Source of the DNA: Paraburkholderia sabiae
Lineage (GTDB): Bacteria > Pseudomonadota > Gammaproteobacteria > Burkholderiales > Burkholderiaceae
Direction: 5' to 3'
Assembly: GCF_030412785.1 (NCBI RefSeq)
Contig: NZ_CP125297.1
Location: forward strand, 1-64,000
Length of the DNA: 64,000 nucleotides
Part shown: piece by piece, positions 8,650 through 19,460 of the stretch
Position numbering within the stretch: position 1 is the first letter of the stretch
Layout: every line of letters begins with the position of its first letter
Translations under genes and position numbers: made by a program
The notes under the pieces: model-generated
Databases searched by the model: none
What the model was told of the DNA's origin: nothing
The model's input: the letters and a program-made list of their open reading frames with translations, nothing else

Positions 8650-9845
8650 TAAAGGTTCTAAAAGGTTTGTTGGGCACAGTCGAGCGCAAAAAGGGCTGGC
8701 AACTCGCAGAATGGATCGGCGAATCTACACCCGATGGGGTGCAGCACCTTCTCAAGCGGGCACAATGGGATCCTGACGCAGCCCGCAATATCCTTCGCAA
8801 CTACATCGTTGAACAACTCGGCGAGCGTGATGCCGTGCTGATCGTGGATGAGACGGGTTTCCTCAAAAAGGGTGAACACTCTGCCGGTGTACAGCGTCAA
8901 TACAGTGGTACGGCAGGTCGCATCGAGAATAGCCAGATCGGCGTGTTCCTGTGCTACGCAGGAAACGGGGGAGCGCATTTATTGACCGCGAACTGTATAT
9001 GCCACAGTCATGGATCGATGATCGCCCTCGTTGCCGGGCAACGGGTATTCCCGACAGCGTGGGCTTTGCAACCAAGCCGCAACTCGCGCGCCTGATGCCC
9101 TGGAACTGGCGCTGGATGCGGGAGTACCCTGCGGCTGGGTCACCGGAGATGAGGTGTATGGCGGTGACCGTCCCTTGCGGTTGTGGCTCGAGTCGCGCGC
9201 ACAACCATTCGTGCTGGCGGTTAAGAAGAGCGAACCACTGTGGTGGCAAGGCCCGACTACGTGCGCCCGACAAGATTGCGCAAGCCTTGCCGCCACAGGC
9301 CTGGCGCCGTCTTTCGGCCGGAATCGGCGCAAAAGGTAAGCGACTGTATTCCTGGGCTCTGACGCCGTTATGGCGCTTACAACTGAGCGCCGAGGAACGT
9401 CGCTTTGGCCACTACCTGCTGGTGCGGCGCAGTCTCGATGAGACCCGTGAACACGCGTTTTTTTTCGTCTATGCCCCCCGCACCAGGTTCACCCGTCAGA
9501 CGTTGGTCAACGTCGCCGGCAGGCGATGGGAAATCGAGGTGAGATTTGAGGCTGCCAAAGGCGAATGCGGCCTCGATCAATATGAGGTGCGTCGTTGGCA
9601 GGGCCGGTGCCGCCACATCACACTTGCATTGCCGGCGCACGCGGTGCTTGCTGGCCTGAGGGCACAGGCCAAAAAAACACCTGAAGGTTCAATGCCATTC
9701 AGCGTTCAGGAAATCCGCCGGTTACTGCGCCGACTGATATGGCGGACGCTTCATTCCATTGAGCATGTAGTGTCGTGGTCAATTTGGCGACGCCGACATC
9801 GGTACCGCGCCCAACAATGCCATTACCCACGACGCGGCGACGTGC
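8650..9845 (+). pseudogene. IS701-family transposase, 5'-truncated and frameshifted
   Basis: DDE transposase of the IS701 family. Family segments appear in order but in different frames: LLGTVERKKGWQLAEWIGES to VLIVDETGFLKKGEHSAG and QRQYSGTAGRIENSQIGVFL (frame of 8650-8960), then DRELYMPQSWIDD, then LALDAGVPCGWVTGDEVYGG (from about 9106), then RFGHYLLVRRSL to RRWEIEVRFEAAKGECGLDQYEVR (about 9400-9600) and a C-terminal tail to about 9845. Three or more frame changes and the loss of the N-terminus at the group II intron junction make it dead. Confidence 0.75.
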
Positions 9846-9872
9846 ACCCGGCACATCTACGGCTGTAGTACT

Positions 9873-10045
9873 AAGAGGTGTTAACAGAATGACCTTTTCA
9901 GGTGTCGCCAGCATATGATGCAGCAGGCGATTCTGAGGAAAGCCTCGTGGATGAAAGCGAGCTGTTCGAAGCGGATGCGCAGTCGGCGGAAGTTATGAAG
10001 CCAGAAGATGGTCCGCTCCACAACCCACCATGTCTTGCCTATACG
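9873..10045 (-). pseudogene. IS5/IS427-type transposase C-terminal remnant
   Basis: The minus strand reads WVVERTIFWLHNFRRLRIRF and a tail like that of the complete IS at 6866-7720, including the terminus GAGGTGTTAACAGAATGAC at 9876. Everything upstream of the catalytic glutamate region is lost. The DNA is clearly diverged from the nearby complete element, so this is an older insertion. Confidence 0.75.
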
Positions 10046-10400
10046 AGGGGGCCACCTCGGCCCTGGCGTTGCAGCCTGGCCAACGGGGTTTCATCGAGTT
10101 CATGGTGGCTGATCGTGTCAGTCATTAGTGTTCCTCTTTGATGGATATTGCATGCGCGGACCGGTGCGCTGGTTCACACATCCCGGCGGGATGTGCGGGG
10201 AACTTTGCAACATCCGTACCAATGCCAGGGGCCAACGCCAGGCAGGCTATACGGACAGGCTGCCCGGTGCTGCCCATGTCGTTTGCGACAAAAGGCGCGC
10301 GATTTGTCGGGAAGGTGACGTCGCGAACGTCGCAGGTGGCCACTCGGGGGAACCCGGCGGAAACCCGGCCCGGCCAGGGTTTCGACGATCTGCGCACTCA
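10046..10400. other. nifH upstream region
   Basis: No gene recognised. It holds a 19-bp palindrome at 10177-10195 (9-bp arms CACATCCCG) and a TGTCG-TTTG-CGACA inverted repeat at 10277-10290. Neither is a canonical TGT-N10-ACA NifA site; the second has the right half-sites but 8-bp spacing. Confidence 0.45.
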
Positions 10401-10415
10401 TGGCACAAAAGCTGC
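10401..10415 (+). promoter_or_regulatory. Sigma-54 promoter of nifH
   Basis: TGGCAC, six bases, TGCA, with exactly 10 bp between GG (10402-10403) and GC (10413-10414). It lies about 150 bp upstream of nifH, the usual arrangement for NifA/RpoN-controlled nifHDK operons. Confidence 0.8.
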
Positions 10416-10455
10416 ATCGATGGGGCCGCGCGGACACATTCCGGCCGATGCGTGA

Positions 10456-11445
<990 letters not shown>

Positions 11446-11516
11446 CGAATGCCGGGCGAAGGTCGCCGTGCGGCGGCCGGATCCGGCGATGACATTCTCC
11501 ACTTATGGGATATGCA

Positions 11517-11714
11517 ATGACCGCGACGGTTGAAGAACGCAAGGCCGCCAACAAGGCCCTGATCGACGAAGTGCTGCAGGCCTACCCCGAAAAGATGGCC
11601 AAGCGCCGCGCCAAGCATCTGGGTTCCTTTGAACAGGGCAAGCCCGACTGTGGGGTGAAGTCCAACATCAAGTCGCTGCCCGCTGTGATCGTCGGGCGGC
11701 GGCATACTAAATGA
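11517..11714 (+). pseudogene. nifD: nifD 5' fragment
   Basis: N-terminus of the nitrogenase MoFe protein alpha chain: [19 protein letters not shown], then [13 protein letters not shown] and [12 protein letters not shown], followed within a few residues by unrelated sequence and a stop. The normal protein has about 480-500 residues, so nearly all of it, including the cluster ligands, is missing. The native start is ATG at 11517 with GGGA eight bases upstream. The deletion is flanked by no identifiable IS end, so the cause is not visible. Confidence 0.92.
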
Positions 11715-12149
11715 ACTCGATACACGTTTGCATCCGTTGAAACAGTCCGATTCCGTTGCAATTGGCCGTTTGCTCAAGCGTATACGATCACCAACATCAT
11801 TCTGGATTGGTTCGTGAGCAACATGGACGAACCGGCGCGCAAGCAGGTACGCATACGGCAGTGGTACCTGCACGTGAAAGTCGGCTTCATGCCGCGCGGC
11901 TAACGTCCGACCAGGCGTTGGTCAACTTCGCTTGAAGATGAAGAAGGACCATGCTGACGGGCAGGTGCGATGAAGTGCCATTGCAGCATTGCTCACGCTG
12001 CCGGCTCCGACCACCGTCACTAACTTACATAGTAGCGCGCTGTTGACCCGCAATCATCAATTTCCCTCATGCAAGCATAAAGATTTCCCGCTTATACCAC
12101 GCATAGACCTGCAGTTAGTATCCTCCCTTCACTCACGCGGGAAATATGG
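11715..12149. other. Unassigned sequence after truncated nifD
   Basis: A plus-strand stretch around 11790-11903 reads NIILDWFVSNMDEPARKQ and ends in TAA. It looks like the tail of some gene, but I do not recognise the family. The rest shows nothing. Confidence 0.35.
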
Positions 12150-13070
12150 ATGAGGGGGGAATTGAACGCAAACCAAGCCAAATACGCGTTGTCGAGAGCG
12201 TCCGTGTTGTTCTCGCACGCGATCGCGCCGATGTTCGCCGTCGCGTCCATGTTCAGCATTCAACTCGGCGCCGCACTATCGCTGTCCACGACGATAAGAT
12301 ACAGTACCATTAGCATAACTTGGTTGCGGCTGTGCTTCGCAGCGGTAGCGCTCGCGGCCATCGCGCGACCGCCGCTGCACACGTATTCTCGCCAGCACTG
12401 GGGAGCCGCGGCCGCGCTTGGCAGTGCGGCCGCATGTATGACGCTATGCTTCTTCGAGGCAGTGCGGCGTGTGCCACTTGTGTTTGCAGTGGCAGTCAGC
12501 TTCCTTGGGCCGGTCGCGGTCGCCACATTCGGCGAGCGCAGACTCAGAAGGTTGATGTGGCCGGTGTTTGCAGTCGCGGGCGTGCTATTGCTAGCTCGGC
12601 AGGACGGCATGTGGGTGGTGAGCCCCATCGACCTGATCTTCCCGATTGGATCGGCACTCGGCTGGGTCGTACACATCGTGTTAAAGAAGCGCGTCGGCAT
12701 GGTGTTTGACGAGCTGGAAGGGCTTTCTGCGTCCCTGATCGCCGCTGCTGTCGTTACCGGACCATTCGGCATTCTGCTGAGCGGTGGCCATTTGCCTATG
12801 GGACAACTCGTCAATGCCGCGTACATTGCAGTCTTGGTGCCGATCGTCCCCTACGTACTTAAACTAATCGCACTGCGTCGGATGAACGCATCCGCATTCG
12901 GTGTCGTGATGTGCACCGAGCCTGCGATCGCGGCGGCGATCGGCTGCCTCGTACTTGCACAGCCGATAGGTAGATCCCAGTTCATCGGAACGTTGTGCGT
13001 TGTTGGCGCATGTATCGGTGCAGTGGTAGGCGGTATCCGTGCACACTCGCCTCCACGGAGTCGCGTGTGA
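12150..13070 (+). CDS. RhtA/EamA-family exporter
   Basis: Inner-membrane drug/metabolite transporter of about 306 residues with ten predicted hydrophobic segments, most like the RhtA threonine/homoserine exporter group. Supporting stretches are WLRLCFAAVALAAIARPP in the first half and the second EamA repeat with VLVPIVPYVLKLIALRRMNA, FGVVMCTEPAIAAAIG and LAQPIG. The start is uncertain: ATG at 12150, or TTG at 12162, which is better spaced from the AGGGGGG at 12153-12159. No damage seen. Substrate cannot be read from the sequence; amino-acid or related metabolite efflux is the family expectation. Confidence 0.88.
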   Translation: MRGELNANQAKYALSRASVLFSHAIAPMFAVASMFSIQLGAALSLSTTIRYSTISITWLRLCFAAVALAAIARPPLHTYSRQHWGAAAALGSAAACMTLCFFEAVRRVPLVFAVAVSFLGPVAVATFGERRLRRLMWPVFAVAGVLLLARQDGMWVVSPIDLIFPIGSALGWVVHIVLKKRVGMVFDELEGLSASLIAAAVVTGPFGILLSGGHLPMGQLVNAAYIAVLVPIVPYVLKLIALRRMNASAFGVVMCTEPAIAAAIGCLVLAQPIGRSQFIGTLCVVGACIGAVVGGIRAHSPPRSRV

Positions 13071-13074
13071 CCGC

Positions 13075-13290
13075 GAATCTTCCGATGGACGACCTGCGTG
13101 GCGAGCCGTACGTGCTGTGGCATGTCATGGTCGAACACCGAACTGGACGTGTTGCTGGAAAAGCGGCGCGATAACGCTGCAGTCGCGCCTTTCTTGCAGC
13201 AGGTGTCTCGCGCTCCAGTTCGCCCCACAAATCATCACCGCAGCCACCTGCGGCCAACGCAGACGCCCCAACGTTTGCTCGCATCGGAGG
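13075..13290 (+). pseudogene. IS6-family transposase remnant
   Basis: Short remnant reading MDDLRGEPYVLWHV, a frame change, then ELDVLLEKRRDNAAVAPFL, which resembles the middle of IS6/IS26-type transposases (a DE-x-x-LDVLL-x-KRRD-x-AA pattern). It is too short and diverged to place in a subgroup. No intact terminus seen. Confidence 0.5.
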
Positions 13291-13694
13291 ATTGGGCGGG
13301 CGTGAGAGCTAGCTTGAGAATCAATATGAAATGCGTGTTTTCTATGATAGACAAGCTCATATGCAAAGCTATCGCAAGGCACATCGGTGATGTTTATCGA
13401 TGGGTAATTTCGGTCCTGTTAATCAATATTGCGAACTAACCTAATGATACAGAAGAAAAGTTCTTTGATTTTTATACTTGCGCTCGGCGTATCAGTCATA
13501 CGTTGACGGCAACGGTCGAAAGCTGCCCTTCTCCGGCCCGGATCAAGGTAAACCGCTGCGCGGCGACTAAATGCAACACCGCCGATACAAGCGGCAAAAA
13601 TCCATGTCCCTGAGGCGCGAGGCATGCAGACGAACCCGAACGAACTGAGCTGCTGGACCCAAGCCCGCGAGATGGGCCTCGCGCGCGCCCTGCG
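13291..13694. other. Low-GC spacer, no gene seen
   Basis: The first 200 bases are clearly AT-richer than the surroundings. No reading frame of family character was found, and I see no promoter motif I trust. Confidence 0.4.
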
Positions 13695-13871
13695 GGTCAC
13701 GTTGGGCGCGGACAAGGGTTACGAGCGCAGGAATTCATCGAGGTGCCACGAGCAGAAGGTCACACCGCACGTAGCACAAAACAACTCGGGGGCGGCGTTC
13801 GGCGGTGACCGATACGATTGCCTCGAGCGCGGGCTACGCCATTTCCCAGCAAAAGCGCAAGCTGATCGAAC
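13695..13871 (+). pseudogene. IS5-family transposase fragment (same type as 44702-46024)
   Basis: Reads LGADKGYE, then VTPHVAQN and, in another frame, TIASSAGYAISQQKRKLIE, matching the C-terminal third of the transposase at 44857-45948. Several frame changes. The fragment ends exactly where an IS66 tnpB fragment begins at 13872. Confidence 0.75.
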
Positions 13872-14060
13872 ATGAAGGTGCTGGTCTACGACGGCCTGGG
13901 GATCTGGCTGGCCACGCGGCGCCTGAATCGCGGGCGGTTTATATGGAGCAACGGCGAGCAGGCCGTTGCACTGCCGCTGAACCAGGAACAGTTACGGGCA
14001 CTGATCACGGGACTGCCGTGGCGCACGCTGGCCAGCGATCACGCCATTACCGTGGTGTGA
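13872..14060 (+). pseudogene. tnpB: IS66 tnpB 3' fragment
   Basis: The last 62 codons of the IS66 accessory protein TnpB (MKVLVYDGLGIWLATRRLN to HAITVV), almost identical to the C-terminus of the complete copy at 57181-57516. tnpA and the first half of tnpB are missing, so this IS66 copy lost its left end to the IS5 fragment before it. Confidence 0.85.
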
Positions 14061-14123
14061 AGGCGACGCGCACGTAAACAGTTTCGCTTCCCGATGCGTG
14101 GTGTGTCTGGCAGACTCGATGTC

Positions 14124-15443
14124 ATGGACCTGCCCGTCGATCTCACCACGCTCAGCCCTGACCAGCTTCGCGCACTGGCCGCACAGCTGGCCGTCCAGCT
14201 TGCAGACAGGGAGCGCGAAGTCGGTGAGAAGGAACGGGAGCTGCAATATCGGCAAACCCGTATCGACCAGCTCACGCATGAACTCTCGGTCATCAAACGG
14301 CAACAGTTCGGCAAGCGCAGCGAGCAGCTCAATACGGAACAGATGAGCCTGCTCGACGAGGCGATCGATACGGATCTGGCCGCGATCGAGGCCGAGCTCG
14401 AGCAGCTTCAGCCAGATACGCCCGAACGCAAATCACGACAGCAACGTGCGCGACGCGCACCATTGCCGGCGCATCTGCCGCGCACCGACATTCATCACGA
14501 CCCGGATACCACGACATGTCACTGCGGCTGCGAGCTCGAGCGCATTGGCGAAGACATCAGCGAGAAGCTTGACTACACGCCAGGCGTGTTCACAGTCGAG
14601 CGACATATCCGCGGCAAGTGGGTGTGCCGTCAATGCGAGACGCTGACACAGGAACCCGTGCCCGCGCACATCATCGACAAGGGCATCCCGACGGCCGCGC
14701 TGTTGGCCTGGGTGCTGGTATCGAAGTTCGCCGATCATCTGCCGCTGTACCGGCTAGAGCGCATCTGCGCCCGCGCAGGACTGGCGATTCCTCAGTCGAC
14801 ACTGGGCGACTGGGTGGGCGTGTGCGGCGTGCGACTGCAGCCGCTGGTCGATGCACTGCGCGAACAGATCCTGCGTCAGGGTGTACTGCATGCGGATGAA
14901 ACGCCTGTGCAGATGCTCAGTCCGGGCAAAGGCAAGACACATCGTGCGTATCTGTGGGCGTATACCACGACGCAATACGCGTCGCTCAAGGCGGTCGTGT
15001 ATGATTTCGCCGACAGCCGCGCTGGCGAGCATGCGCGCGCCTTCCTGGGTGACTGGCAGGGCAAGCTGGTGTGCGACGACTATAGCGGCTACAAGAACAG
15101 CTTTACCCGGGGCATCACGGAGATCGGCTGTGCTGCACATGCGCGACGCAAGTTCTTCGAGCTGCATGCAAACCATCAGAGCGAGATCGCCGGGCAGGCA
15201 TTGAAATACTTCGGCACGCTATACGAAATCGAACGGGAAGCCGCGGTGCTTGATCCCGATGCACGGCGTGCGCTGCGCCAGAGCCGTTCGAGACCGGTGA
15301 TGGATGCGTTGCATGCGTGGCTGAGCGCGCAGCGGTGCCTGGTTCCAGAGGCCTCAGGAATTGCGAAAGCACTGGACTACAACCTCAATCGCTGGGCGGC
15401 GCTAACGCGCTATCTCGACGATGGGCACGTGCCCATTGATAAC
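14124..15443 (+). pseudogene. tnpC: IS66 transposase tnpC, 5' part (interrupted)
   Basis: The first 440 or so codons of the IS66 DDE transposase, nearly identical to the complete copy at 55552-57117. It includes the N-terminal coiled coil, the zinc-binding region with CHCGCELERIGED and CRQCETLTQEP, and DDYSGYKNSFTRG. Reading stops being IS66 at VPIDNN (15443), where a 40-bp palindrome starts. The missing 3' part, beginning WVENQIRPW, is found at 21491-21733. The gene was therefore split by the 6-kb block 15444-21490 and is inactive. Start taken at ATG 14124 by comparison with the intact copy. Confidence 0.9.
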
Positions 15444-15481
15444 AACCCGTGTCATGCCGCTAGCGGCATGACACGGGTTGT
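15442..15481. repeat. 40-bp perfect palindrome at an insertion junction
   Basis: Two 20-bp arms with no spacer, beginning ACAACCCGTG and meeting at CT|AG. It sits exactly where IS66 tnpC is interrupted and marks the left edge of the IS91-like element. HUH (rolling-circle) transposons carry hairpins near their termini, so this is probably its terminus. Confidence 0.7.
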
Positions 15482-15648
15482 ACTAAACCGCTGACGCGGT
15501 AGTGGGAGGTGGGCACAGGTCTATGACTGACGTTTCATGAAGTGGGTCGTCTGGCGCTGAACCCCAGCGAGGCGGTGACCGGTATCACCAGGAGCAGTAT
15601 GTGAACGCCCGGTTGGGCATTCCAGCCACTGCTTCCAGGAGGCTCGCC

Positions 15649-16527
15649 ATGACGCCACTGCGCCAACGCATGCTGCATGACATGCAGATCCGCAACCTTG
15701 CAGATAATACCCAGAAGTCCTATCTGATTCAGGTATCCAGTTTCGCCCGACACTTCCGCCGTTCGCCCGAACTGCTGGGTCCCGAAGAGATCCGGGCCTG
15801 GCTCATCTATCTCCGCGAAGAACGCGAGCTGGCACCCGCCAGTCTCAGCCCGGCGATCGGTGCACTGCGCTTTCTCTATCGCGTGACGCTCAAACGTGAC
15901 TGGAGTGACGAGGATTTCCCATTGCCCAGGAAGCCGGTCCGCCTGCCGGTTATCCTCAGCCTGGAGGAGATCACCACCTTCTTCGACTCGATCCCCAGCC
16001 TGAAGCATCGGACCATCCTGATGGTTGCCTACGCAGCCGGCCTGCGCGTGTCGGAAGTCGCCCACCTGCAGGTCACGGACATCGACAGCAAGCGCATGGT
16101 CATCCGTGTGAACCAGGGCAAGAACCGCAAAGACCGCTACGTCATGCTCTCGCCGCGTCTGCTCGAGATCCTCAGAACGTACTGGCAGGACGCTCACCCC
16201 CGCGGCTGGCTGTTTCCCGGTGATATTCCTGGACACCCCATCACGCGGGGCGCCGTCTCGCGAATCTGCGCTCTCGCACGCCAACGATGTGGCATCCAGA
16301 AGCCGATAACACCGCATTCCCTAAGGCATGCGTTCGCCACGCATCTGCTGGAAGCCGGTACCGATGTGCGCAGGATCCAGCTGCTCATGGGCCATAGGTC
16401 CCTCGCGACTACTTCGCGCTACCTGAGAATCGCGACCAGCACCGTGTGTGCCACAGCGAGTCCCTTCGATCTGCTGCCGCACCCCGCACCGATTCCATCG
16501 CCGCCACCTTCGCCCGAGTACTTCTGA
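15649..16527 (+). CDS. Tyrosine recombinase of an IS91-like element
   Basis: XerD-like integrase of about 292 residues that accompanies some IS91-family transposases. Catalytic residues are in place: Arg in AAGLRVSEVAHL, the beta-hairpin lysine in NQGKNRKDRYV, HSLRHAFATHL, and His/Tyr in GHRSLATTSRYLRI. The start ATG at 15649 gives the common MTPLRQRML N-terminus; a GTG at 15601 would add 16 unlikely residues. The 3' end overlaps the region upstream of the transposase start (16536), so the two genes are probably co-transcribed. No frame damage. Confidence 0.85.
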   Translation: MTPLRQRMLHDMQIRNLADNTQKSYLIQVSSFARHFRRSPELLGPEEIRAWLIYLREERELAPASLSPAIGALRFLYRVTLKRDWSDEDFPLPRKPVRLPVILSLEEITTFFDSIPSLKHRTILMVAYAAGLRVSEVAHLQVTDIDSKRMVIRVNQGKNRKDRYVMLSPRLLEILRTYWQDAHPRGWLFPGDIPGHPITRGAVSRICALARQRCGIQKPITPHSLRHAFATHLLEAGTDVRRIQLLMGHRSLATTSRYLRIATSTVCATASPFDLLPHPAPIPSPPPSPEYF

Positions 16528-16535
16528 AGCCGGCG

Positions 16536-17741
16536 ATGCGCCCGGCGCTCGAGGTGGCGGACATCCTTCGCCGCTGTGGTCCGCAGTATCGGCAAACCCA
16601 TGCCGAGGGGCTCACTCGTGTCCAGCGGCGGGTGATGAGTGCGATCGAGCTTTGTCGTACCGCCGCGCTTGGCGGGCATGTCGAGCGGTGCGACGCGTGC
16701 GGCCATCAGCGCATCGCCTACGACTCGTGCCGCAATAGACATTGCCCGAAGTGCCAGTCGCTCGCCCGCGCGCAATGGCTTGAACGCCGGCAGGCCGAGC
16801 TGCTTCCCGAGACCGAGTACTTCCATGTCGTCTTCACGCTTCCCGAACCCATCGCGGCTCTCGCGTACCAGAACAAACGCGTGCTCTACGACATGCTGTT
16901 TCGCGCCAGCGCCGAGACGCTGCGCACGATCGCCGCCGACCCCAGACATCTCGGTGCCGAAATCGGCTTCATCACGATCCTGCACACGTGGGGGCACAAT
17001 CTGCTGCATCATCCGCACGTGCATTGCGTTGTGCCGGGCGGCGGCATCGCCCCGGATGGCGAGCACTGGATCGCCTGCCGCCCCGGCTTCTTCCTGCCGG
17101 TGCGGGTCCTGTCACGGCTCTTCCGACGGCTCTTTACACAGCAGCTGCGCCGCGCATTCGACGCCGGCACGTTGCGCTTCCATGGCCAGCTCGAGCCGCT
17201 GCGTGATGCCCGGGCGTTCGCGGCCTGGCTTGCACCCGCGGCACGGGCGGAGTGGGTGGTCTACGCCAAGCCACCCTTGGGCGGTGCCGAACACGTGCTC
17301 GATTACCTGGGCCGCTAAACCCACCGCGTCGCCATCTCCAACAACCGGCTGCTCGCCTTCGACGGGCACACCGTGCAGTTCCGCTGGAAGGACTACCAGC
17401 ACGAGTCCAGACAAAGAACCATGACGCTCACAGTCGACGAGTTCATCCGTCGCTTCCTGCTGCATGTGCTGCCTGACGGCTTCAAGCGCATTCGCAGCTA
17501 CGGGTGGCTCGCCAACCGCCACCGTGCCGACAAGCTCGCCACCTGCAGGCAGCTGCTCGGTGTCGAGGCTCCCGCCGCTGCCGCAGCCGAGCCCGGGGAA
17601 GACTACCGTGACCGCTACGAGCGACTCACCGGCAAGTCACTGCGCGACTGCCCCGTATGTGGCAAGGGACACATGCTCCGCATCGAAGACATGCCCGGCA
17701 CCCTTCCACGAGCCCCGCCAGGCCCCACCCATGCGCGCTAG
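16536..17741 (+). pseudogene. IS91-family HUH transposase with stop at the catalytic motif
   Basis: Rolling-circle transposase of about 400 codons. The N-terminal zinc region reads CDACGHQRIAYDSCRN then CPKCQSLARAQW (about residues 49-75), and the HUH motif is HPHVHCVVPGGGI (about residue 160). The reading is in one frame throughout except for TAA at 17316-17318 in YLGR-stop-THRVAIS. In this family the motif is YxxxY with two catalytic tyrosines; the stop replaces the second. The remainder continues with WKDYQHES, FIRRFLLHVLPDGFKRIR and the C-terminal CPVCGKG zinc motif. A clean single nonsense change suggests recent inactivation. Confidence 0.85.
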
Positions 17742-18098
17742 TTGCCACCGCACCTGTTTCCGTACACGTTCGCCTTTCCTGACGAGGCCAACGCGGCTGC
17801 ACTCGTGCCTTCGACCCACTGGCGCACCAGCGTACTCCAGAATGGCGGGTGATTTGCCGGTTCACGCGCACATTCCCGCTTTCTTTACAGGTGATGCTTC
17901 CCACTCTCGCCAGAAGTCCCGGTCTGATCGCCCCTGCAAGACATCACAAATTACCGCGGCGGTCATTCAATGCCCATAGCGGCCACCGCCTGTGGAGCGG
18001 TTCAGCACAAACATTTTTTTGATTACCGGTCGCGGATCAGGTCCGACGACATGGTGATGCGCTGGTTGCCGCGACCGCCAACCAAAAAAATCTCTGCC
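17742..18098. other. Spacer between the IS91-like element and the RIT element
   Basis: No gene recognised. It should contain the right terminus of the IS91-like element, probably in the hairpin-rich part around 17970-18095, but I could not fix the end. Confidence 0.4.
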
Positions 18099-18127
18099 TT
18101 ATGCCGACTCCCCGATTATGCCGCGTC
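18099..18127 (+). repeat. RIT left inverted repeat
   Basis: 29 bp, perfect complement of 21461-21489. It contains TTATGCCGAC and a second ATTATGCCG core. Confidence 0.9.
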
Positions 18128-18227
18128 GTGCATGCGCGTGGCGGTGGGTATGGCCTTTCATGATCGCTGCGTCGGCATAAACATATGATTTCTCAGGCTG
18201 GCTAACGCGCTGGCCAGGAGAGATCAG

Positions 18228-19460
18228 ATGAATGCAACACGCACAGTCAGCGAATCCGGCGGGCTGCCGGCCCATTACATCGATCGATTTCTTGATCGTC
18301 TACGGACGGCACACTATTCCGAGGTATCGCTTCGCAAGAAACGAAGAGTCCTGTGCGCGTTCTCTGGGTGGATGGAGAACAGGAACATTGACCTGATCGA
18401 TCTCGATGAGTCTGTCACGGCTCGTTTTATGAATAGCATGATCGACGCTTCACGAGACCGCGTCCAGCGTGCGCGTCCCACCTTACGACAGTTTCTTGCC
18501 TATCTGCGCGCGGAAGCCATTGTGTGTTCGCCGACGTTGGGCGGCCAGTCCGAGATTGCGCGCATTTATCGCCGATACCTGGACCATCTGAGGCAGGATC
18601 GTGGACTCGCGAAGAACTCTCTGCTCGTCTATGGCCCCTTCATTCGCGACTTTCTTGACAGCCACTCGGCCGGCGACGGAACTATATTGCCCGATGCATT
18701 TGACGCCGTAACGATCCGAGATCATTTCCTTGCCTACAGCAAAGGTCGATCGGCGGAGTACACGCGGCTGATGGCAGTTGCGCTTCGCTCGTTCTGCCAT
18801 TTCCTGTTTCTGCGCGGCGATACGGTCCGAGACCTGTATGAATCAGTGCCCTCGGTTCGTAAGTGGCGACAGTCAACTGTACCGACGTTCCTCACGCCTG
18901 AGCAGCAAGAAGCTCTCATTGCATCTGCAGACCGGTCGACTTCGACTGGGCGCCGTGACTACGCAATCCTGCTGTTGTTGGCGCGGCTCGGTCTACGTGC
19001 CGGAGAAATAGTTGCTATGCAGCTCGACGACATTCACTGGCGTTCGGGGGAACTCGTCGTTCATGGCAAGGGGCAGATGGTGGAGCACGTCCCCCTGCCA
19101 TCGGAGGTCGGAGAAGCAATCGCTACATATCTCCGCGATGGTCGCGGAGCAAGTGCATCGCGGTACGTATTCCTTCGCAGATTGGCACCTCGGGTTGGTC
19201 TGGCGGGACCGGCGGCGATTGGCAAGATTGTTTGTCAGGCCTTCGCACGTGCAGGTTTCCGCCCCGCGTGCCGTGGTGCCGCACATCTGTTTCGTCACGG
19301 TCTGGCGACGACGATGATTCGTCACGGTGCGTCGATGGCGGAAATAGCCGAGGTCTTGCGGCATCGCTCACAGGACAGTACCGCGATCTACGCAAAGATC
19401 GCGTTTGAGGACCTGCGCGGGGTCGCGCGTTCGTGGCCCACGGCGGGAGGTGCAATATGA
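18228..19460 (+). CDS. ritA: RIT tyrosine recombinase A
   Basis: First recombinase of the trio, 410 residues, with an N-terminal SAM-like core-binding domain and C-terminal catalytic domain. Catalytic residues can be read: Arg in LGLRAGEIVAMQLDD, Lys in VHGKGQMVEHVPLP, HLFRHGLAT, and LRHRSQDSTAIYAKI with the nucleophilic tyrosine. AGGAGA stands seven bases before the ATG. The stop overlaps the ritB start (ATGA at 19457-19460), so the three genes are translationally coupled. In RIT elements all three recombinases act together; the individual roles are not settled. A second, broken ritA lies at 27229-30157. Confidence 0.92.
   Translation: MNATRTVSESGGLPAHYIDRFLDRLRTAHYSEVSLRKKRRVLCAFSGWMENRNIDLIDLDESVTARFMNSMIDASRDRVQRARPTLRQFLAYLRAEAIVCSPTLGGQSEIARIYRRYLDHLRQDRGLAKNSLLVYGPFIRDFLDSHSAGDGTILPDAFDAVTIRDHFLAYSKGRSAEYTRLMAVALRSFCHFLFLRGDTVRDLYESVPSVRKWRQSTVPTFLTPEQQEALIASADRSTSTGRRDYAILLLLARLGLRAGEIVAMQLDDIHWRSGELVVHGKGQMVEHVPLPSEVGEAIATYLRDGRGASASRYVFLRRLAPRVGLAGPAAIGKIVCQAFARAGFRPACRGAAHLFRHGLATTMIRHGASMAEIAEVLRHRSQDSTAIYAKIAFEDLRGVARSWPTAGGAI

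Noticed and set aside
13326..13439. 37-codon frame in the low-GC spacer as a small gene
   Set aside because: No ribosome site or family character; it lies between IS remnants.
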